Of a stretch of 64,000 bases of DNA, positions 9,297-18,020 are shown one piece after another. This DNA is from Janthinobacterium silvisoli. Its GTDB lineage: Bacteria; Pseudomonadota; Gammaproteobacteria; Burkholderiales; Burkholderiaceae_D. Position 1 is the stretch's first letter; every line of letters begins with the position of its first letter. The stretch spans positions 868,001-932,000 of the forward strand of contig NZ_JACHCL010000002.1 of assembly GCF_014200725.1 (NCBI RefSeq), read 5' to 3'. The notes beneath the pieces are model-generated. The model saw only the letters and a program-made list of their open reading frames with translations. It did no database searches and was not told the origin of the DNA. The position numbers and the translations under genes are program-made.

Positions 9297-10289
9297 TTAT
9301 TGCACCTCACGTAACGTTTCCGGACCGCTGCAAAAACGTTGCCGATAGGCGCCTGGGCTGGTGGATACCAGCCGGCGGAAGTGCCGGCGCAACGATTCTT
9401 CCGAGCCGAAACCTGCCAGTTCGGCCACCTGCGCCAGCGGCGTGTGGGGCGACTCCAGCAGCTCCCGGGCAATTGCCACCCTTTCCCGTATCAGCCAGTC
9501 GATCGGCCCCAGCCCGCTGGCTTGCTGGAACTGGCGCTGCAAGGTGCGTGGACTCATGGCCGCATGCTGCGCCATCGAGCGCACAGTGTGCGGCAGCGCC
9601 GGATGCGCGCGCAGCCAGTCCATCAGGCCAGCCAGCCGGCCACCTTCGTCAAGCGACATGGGGCGCGGTACAAACTGTGCCTGGCCACCCTCGCGGTGCG
9701 GCGCAACGACTAAGCGCTGCGCCACCAGGTTCCCCACCCTGGCGCCATAGTCGCGGCGCACCAGATGCAGCAGCATGTCCAGGCCGGCGGCTGAACCGGC
9801 AGAGGTAATGATCTGTCCCACATCGACATACAGTGCGTCGGCCTCGACTTCAATCGCCGGATAGCGCAGGGCCAGGCGCTCGGCATATCGCCAGTGCGTG
9901 GTCGCTCGCTTGCCATCGAGCACCCCGGCCGCAGCCAACACAAAGACGCCTGAGCAAATCGAACACAGACGGGCGCCGCGCTGATGGGCGGTCCGAATCT
10001 TGTCCAGCAAGGCAGGCGGCGGCAATTCATCGGCATCGCGCCAGCCGGGAATGATGATGGTGTCGGCGCGGTCGAGCAGATCGAGGTCAAACGGCGCCAG
10101 CACCGAGATGCCGCCGGCGGCACGGATCGGCCCGGCTTCTGCCGCGCAGACGGCGAATGCATACCAGGGCACACCCAGCTCAGGACGATCCAGCGCGAAC
10201 AATTCAACCGTGCAACCGAATTCAAAGGTGCACAGCCGGTCATAGGCCAGCGCGACGACAAGATGCTTGTTCATGGCGTGATTCTTCAT
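9297..10289 (-). CDS. ftrA: GATase1-like/AraC-family transcriptional regulator (FtrA type)
   Basis: A 330-residue regulator. The N-terminal DJ-1/PfpI-like domain (residues ~8-190) has the nucleophile-elbow Cys in LCSICSG and the loop AGSAAGLDMLLHLVRRDYG. The C-terminal AraC DNA-binding domain (~220-325) has two helix-turn-helix units, including TLQRQFQQASGLGPIDWLIRER and VAELAGFGSEESLRRHFRR. In this family the N-terminal domain senses a ligand rather than acting as an amidotransferase. The start is ATG 10289 or ATG 10274; neither has a strong ribosome site. It is divergent from the rhodanese gene, with 95 bases between them, so it probably controls that gene. The ftrA symbol follows the database habit for this architecture. 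Confidence 0.82.
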   Translation of the reverse strand: MKNHAMNKHLVVALAYDRLCTFEFGCTVELFALDRPELGVPWYAFAVCAAEAGPIRAAGGISVLAPFDLDLLDRADTIIIPGWRDADELPPPALLDKIRTAHQRGARLCSICSGVFVLAAAGVLDGKRATTHWRYAERLALRYPAIEVEADALYVDVGQIITSAGSAAGLDMLLHLVRRDYGARVGNLVAQRLVVAPHREGGQAQFVPRPMSLDEGGRLAGLMDWLRAHPALPHTVRSMAQHAAMSPRTLQRQFQQASGLGPIDWLIRERVAIARELLESPHTPLAQVAELAGFGSEESLRRHFRRLVSTSPGAYRQRFCSGPETLREVQ

Positions 10290-10384
10290 GGCGCAATCTT
10301 ACCGCATATTGACGTTTGCGCCACTATCACAAGCTTCCACCGACATCGATAATCTGCCTACACCAACCCAAGCGGAGTTTGAAG

Positions 10385-10789
10385 ATGTCCATCGTTACTG
10401 AAATTGCTGCAGCACCCCAGGCCATCGCGCTGGCCCACTTTGAAGCCATCCTGCAATTCGAAACGGATTGCTGGGACGTGCACCATGCACTGGCCACCGG
10501 CCAGCACGATTTCATCTTGCTCGATGTGCGTGGCCCCGCACAATTTGCCGCTGGCCATATCAACGGTGCGCTGCATCTGCCGCATGGAAAGATCATCAAG
10601 AGCAGGCTGGCCCGGTTTCCGGCCGAAACGCTGTTCGTGGCCTATTGCGCCGGCCCCCATTGCAACGGCGCGGCGCGCGCGGCGATCCGTCTGGCAAGGC
10701 TGGGACGCCCCGTCAAGATCATACCGGGAGGAATTACCGGCTGGATCGATGAAGGGTTTTCTCTGGAAACTTCTGCGGTAGTTGCCTGA
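10385..10789 (+). CDS. Rhodanese-like sulfurtransferase
   Basis: 134 residues from ATG 10385 ([12 protein letters not shown]); a longer open frame to 10316 reaches into the promoter region and is less likely. Single rhodanese domain: [25 protein letters not shown], then the active-site loop [17 protein letters not shown] with the persulfide-forming Cys, and the closing [12 protein letters not shown]. These small enzymes carry sulfur from donors such as thiosulfate or polysulfide to acceptors such as cyanide or protein thiols. It is divergent from the FtrA-type regulator, which is its likely controller. Confidence 0.85.
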   Translation: MSIVTEIAAAPQAIALAHFEAILQFETDCWDVHHALATGQHDFILLDVRGPAQFAAGHINGALHLPHGKIIKSRLARFPAETLFVAYCAGPHCNGAARAAIRLARLGRPVKIIPGGITGWIDEGFSLETSAVVA

Positions 10790-10952
10790 GCAATCACGCC
10801 TGTCACTTGCGACTTCACTGCGGCAGCGGGGGCGCGCACGGCAAAACGCATGCCCAGGCCGGTTTCTGGCTATACTGGCTCATACCGCAATGCAGCATTT
10901 CCAGCCTTTCGATTGCGGCATCCATGCAACGCCAACCGGGAGCTTTATTGCC

Positions 10953-11711
10953 ATGACCGAAGATGACGTCCTCCGCAATGCCTTTGCCATGCCCATCAAC
11001 AACCCTGCTTTTCCGCCTGGTCCTTACCGCTTTGTCGATCGCGAATACCTGATCATCAGCTACCGTACCGATCCGGACGCCTTGCGCGCATTGATCCCCG
11101 CGCCACTGGAATTTGTCGAGCCGGTAGTGAATTTTGAATTCATCAACATGCCCGATTCGACCGGTTTTGGCCACTATTGCGAGTCGGGCCAGGTGATCCC
11201 CGTCACGCTCGACGGCGTGGCTGGCGGCTTCGTGCTCAGCATGTATCTGAACGACCACCCGCCGATCGCCGCCGGGCGCGAATTATGGGGTTTCCCGAAA
11301 AAACTGGGCGATCCGGAGTTGCGCATCCACAAAGACACCTTGAGCGGCACGCTCGACTACAGCGACTTCCGCGTTGCCACCGGCACCATGGGTTATAAAC
11401 ACCGGGCGCTGGACCTGGCGACAGCCAAGAAATCGCTGGAAGCACCCGCATTCCTGCTCAAGATCATCCCCCACGTGGATGGCACGGCGCGCATCTGCGA
11501 ACTGGTGCAATACAGCCTGACCGAGGTGAACGTCAAGGGCGCCTGGACCGGCCCCGGCGCATTGCAGCTCAATGCCCACGCGCTGGCGCCTGTCGCAGTG
11601 CTGCCGGTACTGGAAATCCTCTCGGCCCGACATATCCTGGCCGACCTGACGCTGCCGCTAGGGACCGTCGCCTATGATTATCTCAATCCAGCCCATCGCG
11701 GGAAGATGTGA
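10953..11711 (+). CDS. Acetoacetate decarboxylase family protein
   Basis: 252 residues from ATG 10953, with GGGAG upstream; the open frame extends to 10782 but that part is not family-like. The Schiff-base lysine region is present as [12 protein letters not shown], and the family start [29 protein letters not shown] is clear. Acetoacetate decarboxylase turns acetoacetate into acetone and CO2, and many family members act on other keto acids. Length is close to that of clostridial Adc (~245). In a PHA-producing organism acetoacetate is a plausible substrate, but this is inference. It stands alone, convergent with yceH. Confidence 0.82.
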   Translation: MTEDDVLRNAFAMPINNPAFPPGPYRFVDREYLIISYRTDPDALRALIPAPLEFVEPVVNFEFINMPDSTGFGHYCESGQVIPVTLDGVAGGFVLSMYLNDHPPIAAGRELWGFPKKLGDPELRIHKDTLSGTLDYSDFRVATGTMGYKHRALDLATAKKSLEAPAFLLKIIPHVDGTARICELVQYSLTEVNVKGAWTGPGALQLNAHALAPVAVLPVLEILSARHILADLTLPLGTVAYDYLNPAHRGKM

Positions 11712-11738
11712 GAGCCGGTATTGCCTGGTGTATGCTGC

Positions 11739-12434
11739 TTATTCGAACTGTTTCTTGAACGCTTCGAACTGCGCTGCCAGGCCGTCGAAGTCGCTGCGCA
11801 GTTGCAGCACTTCCTGTTCCAGCTGGGCCACCCGGCTGCCTTGTTGCGGTGCACTGACAGCGCCTGCGTAGCCGGCCGCTGTCTCGATCTGGGCCAGCGC
11901 TTCTGCACCACCCAGCAAGTGGCCGTAGCGCGGCTCTTTCGCACCGGGAGCGACGGCCAGTTTCGCGACCAGCGGCGGGTATTTATCGATCAAAAATTGC
12001 AAGCCGGACTCCACTTCGGCCACCGACTTGAATTCATGGATGCGGCCACTGCGGCTGCGGATTTCGCCGGCCGTCTGCAAGCCGCGCAGCATCAAAATGG
12101 TCAAGATGGCCAGCTTGTCCTGTTCCAGCGACCACTTGATGCGCATGCGGTGTTCATACTTGGCGACGCGCGCGCCAGCCTGCGTAATGCCGTTGACGAA
12201 TTTACGCTGCATCAAGCGCTGCAGCACGTCGTACACGGTTTCTTCGCTCAGGGCCATCACGGGGTCGCGGCTCGACAGCTGGTTGCAGCCATTGGTCAGC
12301 GCATTGAGCGACAGCGGATAGCTGTCTGGTGTCAGCGCCTCTTTTTCAGCCAGCACTGCCAGTACGCGGATCTCGAACGGATCGAGCAGATTGGGGTTAT
12401 CGCTACTTGTTTCAGCCGTTACTTCTGTACTCAT
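11739..12434 (-). CDS. yceH: YceH family (DUF480/UPF0502) winged-helix protein
   Basis: 231 residues. It opens with an acidic tail, then LLDPFEIRVLAVLAEKEALTPDSYPLSLNALTNGCNQLSSRDPV, the hallmark of the YceH family, forming the first of two winged-helix domains. The second begins near LAILTILMLRGLQTAGEIRSRS. The C-terminal ~45 residues form a coiled coil (RVAQLEQEVLQLRSDFDGLAAQFEAFKKQFE). Biochemical function is not established for the family. Ten bases separate it from the stop of cysE upstream on the same strand, so cysE and yceH may be co-transcribed. Confidence 0.9.
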   Translation of the reverse strand: MSTEVTAETSSDNPNLLDPFEIRVLAVLAEKEALTPDSYPLSLNALTNGCNQLSSRDPVMALSEETVYDVLQRLMQRKFVNGITQAGARVAKYEHRMRIKWSLEQDKLAILTILMLRGLQTAGEIRSRSGRIHEFKSVAEVESGLQFLIDKYPPLVAKLAVAPGAKEPRYGHLLGGAEALAQIETAAGYAGAVSAPQQGSRVAQLEQEVLQLRSDFDGLAAQFEAFKKQFE

Positions 12435-12444
12435 GCATTTATCC

Positions 12445-13194
12445 TTAATCGACCAGCTTGTTCATTTGCTCAGAATCCAATTTATCACATTCCGGCACAG
12501 CCTGGCAGCAGATGCCCGCCGCCTTCAGGGTCGCCAGGATGGTTTCGATGCGTTCTTCCTGCGCCACCGCGTGCGTGATCAAGCCTTGCAGCGCTTTCGA
12601 CAGGGGATCATCACCGTTCGGCGTGACGCCATAGGCGGCAAACAGATGGGCCGTGCTGCCTTCACGCAGGGCGTTGATATCCTTTTGCACGATGTGGGCC
12701 GGGTTGCCGACGGCCGTGGCGCCAGCCGGCACGGGTTTCAGGAGCACCGCGTTCGAACCCACCTTGGCGTACTCGCCCACCGTAAAACTGCCCAGTACCT
12801 GCGCGCCGGCGCCGACGATCACGCCGCGCGACAGGGTCGGATGGCGCTTGGTGCCGCTGTGCAGGGACGTGCCGCCCAGGGTCACGCCCTGGTAAATGGT
12901 GCAGTCGTCGCCAACCACGGCCGTCTCGCCGATCACCACGCCGAAGCCATGGTCGATGAAGACGCGCCGGCCAATCACCGCGCCCGGATGAATCTCGATA
13001 CCCGTGATGATGCGGGCGATATAGGAAATAAAGCGCCCTACCCACTTCAGGCCACGCAGCCAGCACCAATGCGCCCAGCCATGCATGACGATCGCGTGCA
13101 GGCCCGCATAACAGGTCAGCACCTCCCAGCCATTACGGGCAGCCGGGTCACGTTCAATGATGCTGTTGATATCTTCGCGCAGGTGGTGGAACAT
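12445..13194 (-). CDS. cysE: Serine O-acetyltransferase
   Basis: 249 residues from ATG 13194 (MFHHLREDINSIIERDPAARN). An earlier in-frame start gives an unlikely extension. The N-terminal helical domain is followed by the left-handed beta-helix of hexapeptide repeats with IHPGAVIGRRVFIDHGFGVVIGETAVVGDDCTIYQGVTLGG, which contains the catalytic His/Asp region and acetyl-CoA site, and then KRHPTL. The enzyme makes O-acetylserine from serine and acetyl-CoA, the first step of cysteine synthesis. The tail after residue ~190 is longer than the minimal core and has a CC pair (AAGICCQAVPECDK), so it may differ in feedback by cysteine. Ten bases upstream of yceH on the same strand. Confidence 0.93.
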   Translation of the reverse strand: MFHHLREDINSIIERDPAARNGWEVLTCYAGLHAIVMHGWAHWCWLRGLKWVGRFISYIARIITGIEIHPGAVIGRRVFIDHGFGVVIGETAVVGDDCTIYQGVTLGGTSLHSGTKRHPTLSRGVIVGAGAQVLGSFTVGEYAKVGSNAVLLKPVPAGATAVGNPAHIVQKDINALREGSTAHLFAAYGVTPNGDDPLSKALQGLITHAVAQEERIETILATLKAAGICCQAVPECDKLDSEQMNKLVD

Positions 13195-13263
13195 AATAAA
13201 AAACTGTAAGGTGGGAGGCAAATGGTAGCGTATTCGGCGGGGAAATGCTGGAGGCGAAAGCAA

Positions 13264-13294
13264 ATCGGCCGCCAGCGTCAGGCTGGCGGCCGAT
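13264..13294 (-). terminator. Terminator of the rnr-rlmB operon
   Basis: Perfect 13-bp inverted repeat ATCGGCCGCCAGC / GCTGGCGGCCGAT with a 5-base loop (13264-13276 and 13282-13294). On the minus strand it is followed by a T-rich run (TTTGCTTTC). It lies 30 bases past the rlmB stop, before cysE. Confidence 0.75.
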
Positions 13295-13324
13295 CAAGAT
13301 GAGCTACAAAACGTTCAGAACGTT

Positions 13325-14068
13325 TCAGCCTTCCTTGGCGATGCGCTGGCGGCGGGCTTCGTACAGACAGACACCGGAAGCAACCGACACGTTCAAGCTC
13401 TCGACGGAACCGAACATCGGGATGTTGACCAGAATGTCGCAGGTGTCGCGCGTCAGACGGCGCATGCCTTCGCCTTCGGAACCCATGACGAGGGCCGTCG
13501 GGCCCGTGAAATCGGCTTCGTACAAGCCTTTTTCGCCATCATCGGAGGTGCCGATCAGCCAGATACCGCGCTCTTTCAGGTCGCGCATGGTGCGCGCCAG
13601 ATTCGTTACGGTAATGTAAGGCACGGTTTCGGCGGCGCCGCTGGCGACCTTGGCGGCGGTGGCGTTCAAGCCCACGGCGCGGTCTTTCGGCACGATCACT
13701 GCATGTGCGCCAACGCCGTCGGCCACGCGCAGGCAGGCGCCCAGGTTGTGCGGATCGGTGATGCCGTCCAGGATCAGCAGCAGCGGCGGGCCATCGATGG
13801 CGTCCAGCAATTCATCGAGGTTGCGGGCCAAGGACAATTGCGAGGCAAACGCGATCACGCCCTGGTGGCGGCGCGTGCCGACGATCTTGTCCAGGCGTGC
13901 CGAATCGACCGGCATCACGCGGACATTGGCCGCCTTGGCGGCGGCGATCATGTCTTTCATGCGGCCATCGACGCGGCTGGCGTCGACGAAAATTTCTTCC
14001 ACGGTCGCCGCTTCATGACGCAGGCGCGAGGTGACGGCGTGGAAGCCGAAAATCATTTTATTCTTCAT
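13325..14068 (-). CDS. rlmB: 23S rRNA (guanosine-2251 2'-O)-methyltransferase
   Basis: 247 residues, normal for RlmB. The N-terminal substrate-binding domain ([24 protein letters not shown]) leads into a SPOUT methyltransferase fold with its three motifs: [31 protein letters not shown] and [18 protein letters not shown]. The last two form the trefoil knot that binds S-adenosylmethionine. It methylates G2251 in the peptidyl-transferase P-loop of 23S rRNA. It lies 25 bases downstream of rnr on the same strand, the same gene order as in E. coli, and is followed by a strong terminator. Confidence 0.95.
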   Translation of the reverse strand: MKNKMIFGFHAVTSRLRHEAATVEEIFVDASRVDGRMKDMIAAAKAANVRVMPVDSARLDKIVGTRRHQGVIAFASQLSLARNLDELLDAIDGPPLLLILDGITDPHNLGACLRVADGVGAHAVIVPKDRAVGLNATAAKVASGAAETVPYITVTNLARTMRDLKERGIWLIGTSDDGEKGLYEADFTGPTALVMGSEGEGMRRLTRDTCDILVNIPMFGSVESLNVSVASGVCLYEARRQRIAKEG

Positions 14069-14093
14069 TGTTTATCGCTTCTTCTATCGCTGA

Positions 14094-16658
14094 TTACTTC
14101 TTTTTGCTTGTTTTTGATACAGTTTTTGCTGCACGTGGTGCCGCCGTAGCGTTTTTGCTGCGTTTAGGTTCAGCCTTGGCAACGGCCGTGGCTTTAGCCT
14201 TCGGAGCAGCTTTCGCGACTGCCTTTGGCGCTGGTGCTGGCGCAGCCTTGGCAACCGGCTTGGTCTTGCCAGCCTTTGCAGGCGGCTTGGCGCCATTACC
14301 GCCATGGTTCACATTGACGCTGGCCTTGATTTCATGGCGCTGTTCCGTCGCCGGACCTGGCTTGACCATGGATTTTTTCTCGCCCTTGCGCTTGGCGCCG
14401 TTTGGCTTGGCAGCGGCTTCTTCGCCCGCCAGTTCGGCGTCGGTGACCAGGCGCAGATCGATCTTGCGCGTTTCCAGGTCAACCCGGGCTACCTGCACCG
14501 TCAGACGGTCGGTCAGCTGATAGCGCTTGCCCGTGCGTTCGCCGCGCAATTCATGGCGCGCATCGTCGTACTGGAAGTAGTCGGTGCCCAATTCGGTGAC
14601 ATGCACCAGGCCTTCGACAAACAGGGTATCGAGCTGCACGAACACGCCGAAGGTGGTCACGCCGGTGATGGTGCCGGTGAACTGCTCGCCCAGCTTGTCC
14701 TGCATGAAGTAGCACTTCAGCCAGGCTTCGACATCGCGCGACGCTTCGTCGGCGCGGCGTTCGTTGGCCGAGCAATGCACGCCCAGCGCATCCCAGATGG
14801 TCGGATCGGCCTTCTTCGGCTTGCCCTCAGCCTTGTCCTTGGCCTGCTGCTTGCGCGTGGCGTTCGACACATTGGTGTTCAGCACGGTCTTCTCGGACAG
14901 CTTCGGCTCGTACTTTTTGCCTTGCAAGATGGCCTTGATAGCGCGGTGCGTCAGCAAGTCCGGGTAGCGGCGGATCGGACTGGTGAAGTGGGCATACGCC
15001 TCGTACGCCAGACCGAAGTGGCCGATATTGTCCGGGCTATAGACGGCTTGCTGCATCGAACGCAGCAACATCGTTTGCAGCAGGGCCGCGTCGGGACGCA
15101 GCTTGATCTGCTGCATCAGGGTCTGGTAATCCGAGGCCGATGGCGTATCGCCACCCGTCAGGTTCAGGCCTACCTGTTTCAGGAAGGTGCGCACTTGCGT
15201 GAGCTTTTCCTTGGTCGGGCTGGCGTGAATGCGGTAAGTGCCTGGATGCTTGTTACGCAACAACAAATCGGCGGCGCAGACGTTGGCCGCCAGCATGCAC
15301 TCTTCAATGATCTTGTGCGCTTCGTTGCGCGTGCGCGGGATGATCTTTTCGATCTTGCCGGCCGTATTGCAGACGATATAGGTTTCGGTCGTCTCGAAAT
15401 CGATGGCGCCTCGCTCCGTGCGTGCTTTCAGCAAGGCGCGGTACACCAGTTCCAGGTTTTGCAGGTGCGGCAGAATGTCTGCGCGGCGGGCCGCTTCCGG
15501 ACCCTTGGTGTTGCCCAGCACGGCGGCCACTTCGTCATACGTCAGGCGCGCAGCCGAATGGATTACGGCCGGATAGAACTGGTAAGCCTTCAGTTCGCCC
15601 TTGTCGCTGACGACGGCGTCGCACACCAGGGTCAAGCGGTCAACGGCTGGATTGAGCGAGCACAGGCCATTCGACAGTTTTTCCGGCAGCATCGGGATCA
15701 CGCGGCGCGGGAAGTAGACGGAGGTGCTGCGTTCGAGCGCGTCGCCATCGAGCGCATCGTTCGGCTTCACATAATGGCTGACGTCGGCAATCGCCACGAT
15801 CAGGCGGAAGCAGTTGGCGCGGCCAACTTTGACCGGCTCGCAATACACGGCATCGTCGAAGTCGCGCGCATCTTCGCCATCGATAGTGACCAGAGGCACG
15901 TCGCGCAGATCGACCCGGTCTTTCAGGTCGGCGTCGCGCACTTCGAACGGCAGTTTTTCAGCCTGTTTCAGTGCGGCAGCGGAAAAGACATGCGGCACGC
16001 CGAATTTGCGCACGGCGATTTCAATTTCCATGCCGGGGTCGTCGAGCGCGCCCAGCACTTCGACGATCTTGCCAACCGGCTGCTTGAAGCGCATCGGCTG
16101 CTCGGTCAGTTCGACGCTGACGATCTGCCCTGCCTTGGCCTTGCCAACCGAGCCCGTCACCAAAATATCCTGGCCGATGCGCTGGTCTTCCGGCGCCACC
16201 ACCCAGCTACCGTTTTCCTGGATCAAACGGCCGATCACGTGGGTGTTCGCGCGGTGCGTGACTTCCACGATCGTGCCTTCCGGACGGCCACGGCGGTCCG
16301 TGCCGACGATGCGGGCCATGACCTTGTCGCCATGCAGTACTTTCTGCATTTCCTTTTCAGGCAGGAACAGGTCGGCACTGGCGTCGTCGGGAATGACGAA
16401 ACCGAAGCCATCGCGGTGGCTCATGACCCGGCCGGCGACGAGCGCGCTCTGGTCGGCCAGCACGAAGATCCCGCTGGCGTCAGACTTGAGCTGTCCGTCG
16501 CGCTCCATCGCCTTCAGGCGACGCAGCAGGACATCCATGGAATCGGCATGCACTTGCAGCGTTTTCCCGAGTGACTGCGGATCGAGAGGCGCGTTGACGC
16601 TGCGGAATATGCCGAGAATGTCCTCCCGGCTGGGGATGGTGTGGGTATTTTGGCTCAA
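14094..16658 (-). CDS. rnr: Ribonuclease R
   Basis: 854 residues. Order: N-terminal winged helix (IPSREDILGIFRSV, AMERDGQLKSDASG), cold-shock domains, RNB catalytic domain with VTIDGEDARDFDDAVYCE (the four Asp that hold Mg2+), then LTHRAIKAIL, an S1 domain (FTGTITGVTTFGVFVQLDTLFVEGLVHV) and a long Lys/Ala/Pro-rich tail (~745-854). It degrades structured RNA 3' to 5' and works with tmRNA in quality control. The start is TTG 16658, giving MSQN-like as in E. coli; an in-frame TAA lies just upstream, so no ATG is available. It heads the rnr-rlmB operon. Confidence 0.95.
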   Translation of the reverse strand: MSQNTHTIPSREDILGIFRSVNAPLDPQSLGKTLQVHADSMDVLLRRLKAMERDGQLKSDASGIFVLADQSALVAGRVMSHRDGFGFVIPDDASADLFLPEKEMQKVLHGDKVMARIVGTDRRGRPEGTIVEVTHRANTHVIGRLIQENGSWVVAPEDQRIGQDILVTGSVGKAKAGQIVSVELTEQPMRFKQPVGKIVEVLGALDDPGMEIEIAVRKFGVPHVFSAAALKQAEKLPFEVRDADLKDRVDLRDVPLVTIDGEDARDFDDAVYCEPVKVGRANCFRLIVAIADVSHYVKPNDALDGDALERSTSVYFPRRVIPMLPEKLSNGLCSLNPAVDRLTLVCDAVVSDKGELKAYQFYPAVIHSAARLTYDEVAAVLGNTKGPEAARRADILPHLQNLELVYRALLKARTERGAIDFETTETYIVCNTAGKIEKIIPRTRNEAHKIIEECMLAANVCAADLLLRNKHPGTYRIHASPTKEKLTQVRTFLKQVGLNLTGGDTPSASDYQTLMQQIKLRPDAALLQTMLLRSMQQAVYSPDNIGHFGLAYEAYAHFTSPIRRYPDLLTHRAIKAILQGKKYEPKLSEKTVLNTNVSNATRKQQAKDKAEGKPKKADPTIWDALGVHCSANERRADEASRDVEAWLKCYFMQDKLGEQFTGTITGVTTFGVFVQLDTLFVEGLVHVTELGTDYFQYDDARHELRGERTGKRYQLTDRLTVQVARVDLETRKIDLRLVTDAELAGEEAAAKPNGAKRKGEKKSMVKPGPATEQRHEIKASVNVNHGGNGAKPPAKAGKTKPVAKAAPAPAPKAVAKAAPKAKATAVAKAEPKRSKNATAAPRAAKTVSKTSKKK

Positions 16659-16685
16659 AAGTATTTCTATAGTTTGTTATTGACA

Positions 16686-16706
16686 GTGATCAAACGGTGA
16701 TCAAAC
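16686..16706 (-). promoter_or_regulatory. Direct repeat GTGATCAAAC x2 upstream of rnr
   Basis: Two copies of GTGATCAAAC at 16686-16695 and 16697-16706 are spaced by exactly 11 bp, one helical turn. They lie 28-48 bases upstream of the rnr TTG start. Each contains the palindrome TGATCA. An inverted repeat GTCAATA-N5-TATTGAC lies just beyond, at 16731-16749. These could be a protein-binding site in the rnr leader. No known regulator is assigned. Confidence 0.35.
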
Positions 16707-16897
16707 GAGACACAGGCCGATGACATCACCGTCAATAGTCAATATTGACACGGCGATACCCGCTAGTGTACCGGAGGTCGCCCCGGTTTGCCTAACGGAC
16801 AGTGCCTTCTTGTGTGGTGCAAGCGGCGCATCAACAGAGTTTGGAACAGGCCAGTCAGGACGTCGATGAAAAAAAGTGAAAAAGGCGCGCAAGGCAT

Positions 16898-16925
16898 TTG
16901 ACTTCGACAAATATTGCTCTATAAT
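16898..16925 (+). promoter_or_regulatory. Sigma-70 promoter reading toward the first tRNA-Leu
   Basis: TTGACT (16898-16903), 16-bp spacer, TATAAT (16920-16925). This is the best-matching sigma-70 promoter in the 422-bp gap between rnr and the tRNA genes. Transcription would start near 16932 and give a ~150-base leader before the tRNA at 17081. A second TATAAT at 17039-17044, close to the tRNA, has no good -35. The rest of this gap holds no convincing protein gene. Confidence 0.6.
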
Positions 16926-17080
16926 CTTGGTCTCTTGCAGCGACAAACCTTCATCGGTGTGCAGTTGCAGGATAGCGGTACAGGGTTGATGTGCAGTATG
17001 GAACGAAAGTTCATCTGGCGCAAAACTCTTCAAGTCGCTATAATAGCAGAGTTGCAGTAATATGTAGTTGAAGCATCAGT

Positions 17081-17165
17081 GCCCACGTGGCGGAATTGGT
17101 AGACGCGCATGGTTCAGGTCCATGTGCCTTTGGGTGTGGGGGTTCGAGTCCCTCCGTGGGCACCA
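17081..17165 (+). tRNA. leuT: tRNA-Leu(CAG), copy 1
   Basis: 85 bases with encoded CCA. Acceptor stem GCCCACG/CGTGGGC, discriminator A. Anticodon arm CATGG-TTCAGGT-CCATG gives anticodon CAG, which reads CUG. The long variable arm (class II) and TTCGAGTCC of the T-loop are present. This copy has TTT in the variable-arm loop (cctTTGgg), as does copy 4. It is followed at once by a rho-independent terminator. The symbol is only generic. Confidence 0.97.
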
Positions 17166-17178
17166 TTACCGAATTCGC

Positions 17179-17216
17179 AAAAAAGCCGCAGACTTTCACG
17201 AGTTTGCGGCTTTTTT
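17179..17216 (+). terminator. Terminator after tRNA-Leu copy 1
   Basis: Stem GCCGCAGACT / AGTTTGCGGC (17185-17194 and 17201-17210) with loop TTCACG, flanked by A6 and T6. One stem position is a G-U wobble. It is nearly identical to the terminator after copy 4. Confidence 0.9.
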
Positions 17217-17404
17217 CATTTCCACTCCGCATCGCGTCGCATGAATACCCCGGATACTGAACCGCACCTCCCGCCCCTCATTCACTGCACTCGCAGAAAA
17301 CTTCATATCCGCTGAAAAAACAGGCATTTATCTGCCCGAGAAGAAGGAAATCCGCATTTTTCACATAAAAATGAACTTTCTTGAAGAAAACACCGAAATC
17401 CTCA

Positions 17405-17433
17405 TTGACCGAATGGCCGCCACCCCTTATGAT
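17405..17433 (+). promoter_or_regulatory. Promoter of the tRNA-Leu tandem array
   Basis: TTGACC (17405-17410), 17-bp spacer, TATGAT (17428-17433), about 55 bases upstream of copy 2. This is a near-consensus sigma-70 promoter at the right distance for a stable-RNA operon. The remaining sequence between the first terminator and this promoter (17217-17404) shows no gene. Confidence 0.7.
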
Positions 17434-17488
17434 TTTGTCCTCGCTGCAGAACACGCAGCGATAGCAAAGAGTAGCAAGCAGTAACAAT

Positions 17489-17573
17489 GCCCACGTGGCG
17501 GAATTGGTAGACGCGCATGGTTCAGGTCCATGTGCCTTCGGGTGTGGGGGTTCGAGTCCCTCCGTGGGCACCA
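17489..17573 (+). tRNA. tRNA-Leu(CAG), copy 2
   Basis: Same as copy 1 except TTC for TTT in the variable arm. CCA is encoded (17571-17573). It is the first unit of a 172-bp tandem repeat made of an 85-base tRNA and an 87-base spacer. Confidence 0.97.
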
Positions 17574-17660
17574 CTACCAGCGGCGAGTTGTTCATCGCTG
17601 TAGTCCGCAGTAATAGCAGTAGCAATACGAGTAGTACGCAGTAAAAATAGCAGTATCAAT

Positions 17661-17745
17661 GCCCACGTGGCGGAATTGGTAGACGCGCATGGTTCAGGTC
17701 CATGTGCCTTCGGGTGTGGGGGTTCGAGTCCCTCCGTGGGCACCA
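17661..17745 (+). tRNA. tRNA-Leu(CAG), copy 3
   Basis: Identical to copy 2. Anticodon CAG, CCA encoded. The 87-base spacers on both sides (17574-17660 and 17746-17832) differ from each other at only a few positions. Confidence 0.97.
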
Positions 17746-17832
17746 CTACCAGCAACGGGTTGTTCATCGTTGTAGTCCGCAGTAATAGCAGTAGCAATAC
17801 GAGTAGTACGCAGTAAAAATAGCAGTATCAAT

Positions 17833-17917
17833 GCCCACGTGGCGGAATTGGTAGACGCGCATGGTTCAGGTCCATGTGCCTTTGGGTGTGGGGGTTCGAG
17901 TCCCTCCGTGGGCACCA
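17833..17917 (+). tRNA. tRNA-Leu(CAG), copy 4
   Basis: Matches copy 1 in the variable arm (TTT), and its downstream flank matches that of copy 1 through the terminator. It is the last unit of the tandem array. Confidence 0.97.
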
Positions 17918-17930
17918 TTACCGAATTCGC

Positions 17931-17968
17931 AAAAAAGCCGCAAACTTTCACGAGTTTGCGGCTTTTTT
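17931..17968 (+). terminator. Terminator of the tRNA-Leu array
   Basis: Perfect stem GCCGCAAACT / AGTTTGCGGC (17937-17946 and 17953-17962), loop TTCACG, flanked by A6 and T6. Confidence 0.92.
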
Positions 17969-18020
17969 CATTTGGGCCCAGCAATGTGATGGCGCCGTAG
18001 CGCCATCCTCACTTCTTACC

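Larger units (their letters stand above)
17489..17917 (+). repeat. 172-bp tandem array of tRNA-Leu units
   Basis: Starts at 17489, 17661 and 17833 are spaced exactly 172 bp. Spacers are near-identical and hold runs of short AGTA/AGCA words (gtagtacgcagtaaaaatag). Copies 1 and 4 share their 3' flank, so the array probably grew by unequal crossing-over between tRNA copies. Confidence 0.9.

Noticed and set aside
14304-16574. 756-residue plus-strand frame
   Set aside because: Antisense of rnr with no domain pattern; a GC-rich shadow frame.
16701-17033. 110-residue minus-strand frame upstream of rnr
   Set aside because: It runs through a strong plus-strand promoter and repeats, has no domain pattern and no ribosome site.
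17081-17917. Repeat-spacer pattern resembling a CRISPR array
   Set aside because: The repeats are 85-base tRNA genes with encoded CCA, and the spacers are near-identical rather than unique.
17038-17984. Minus-strand reading frames over the tRNA genes giving VPTEGLEPPHPKAHGPEP-like peptides
   Set aside because: They are the antisense of tRNA-Leu genes. The repeated peptide comes from the tRNA repeat, and it is a known mis-annotation pattern.
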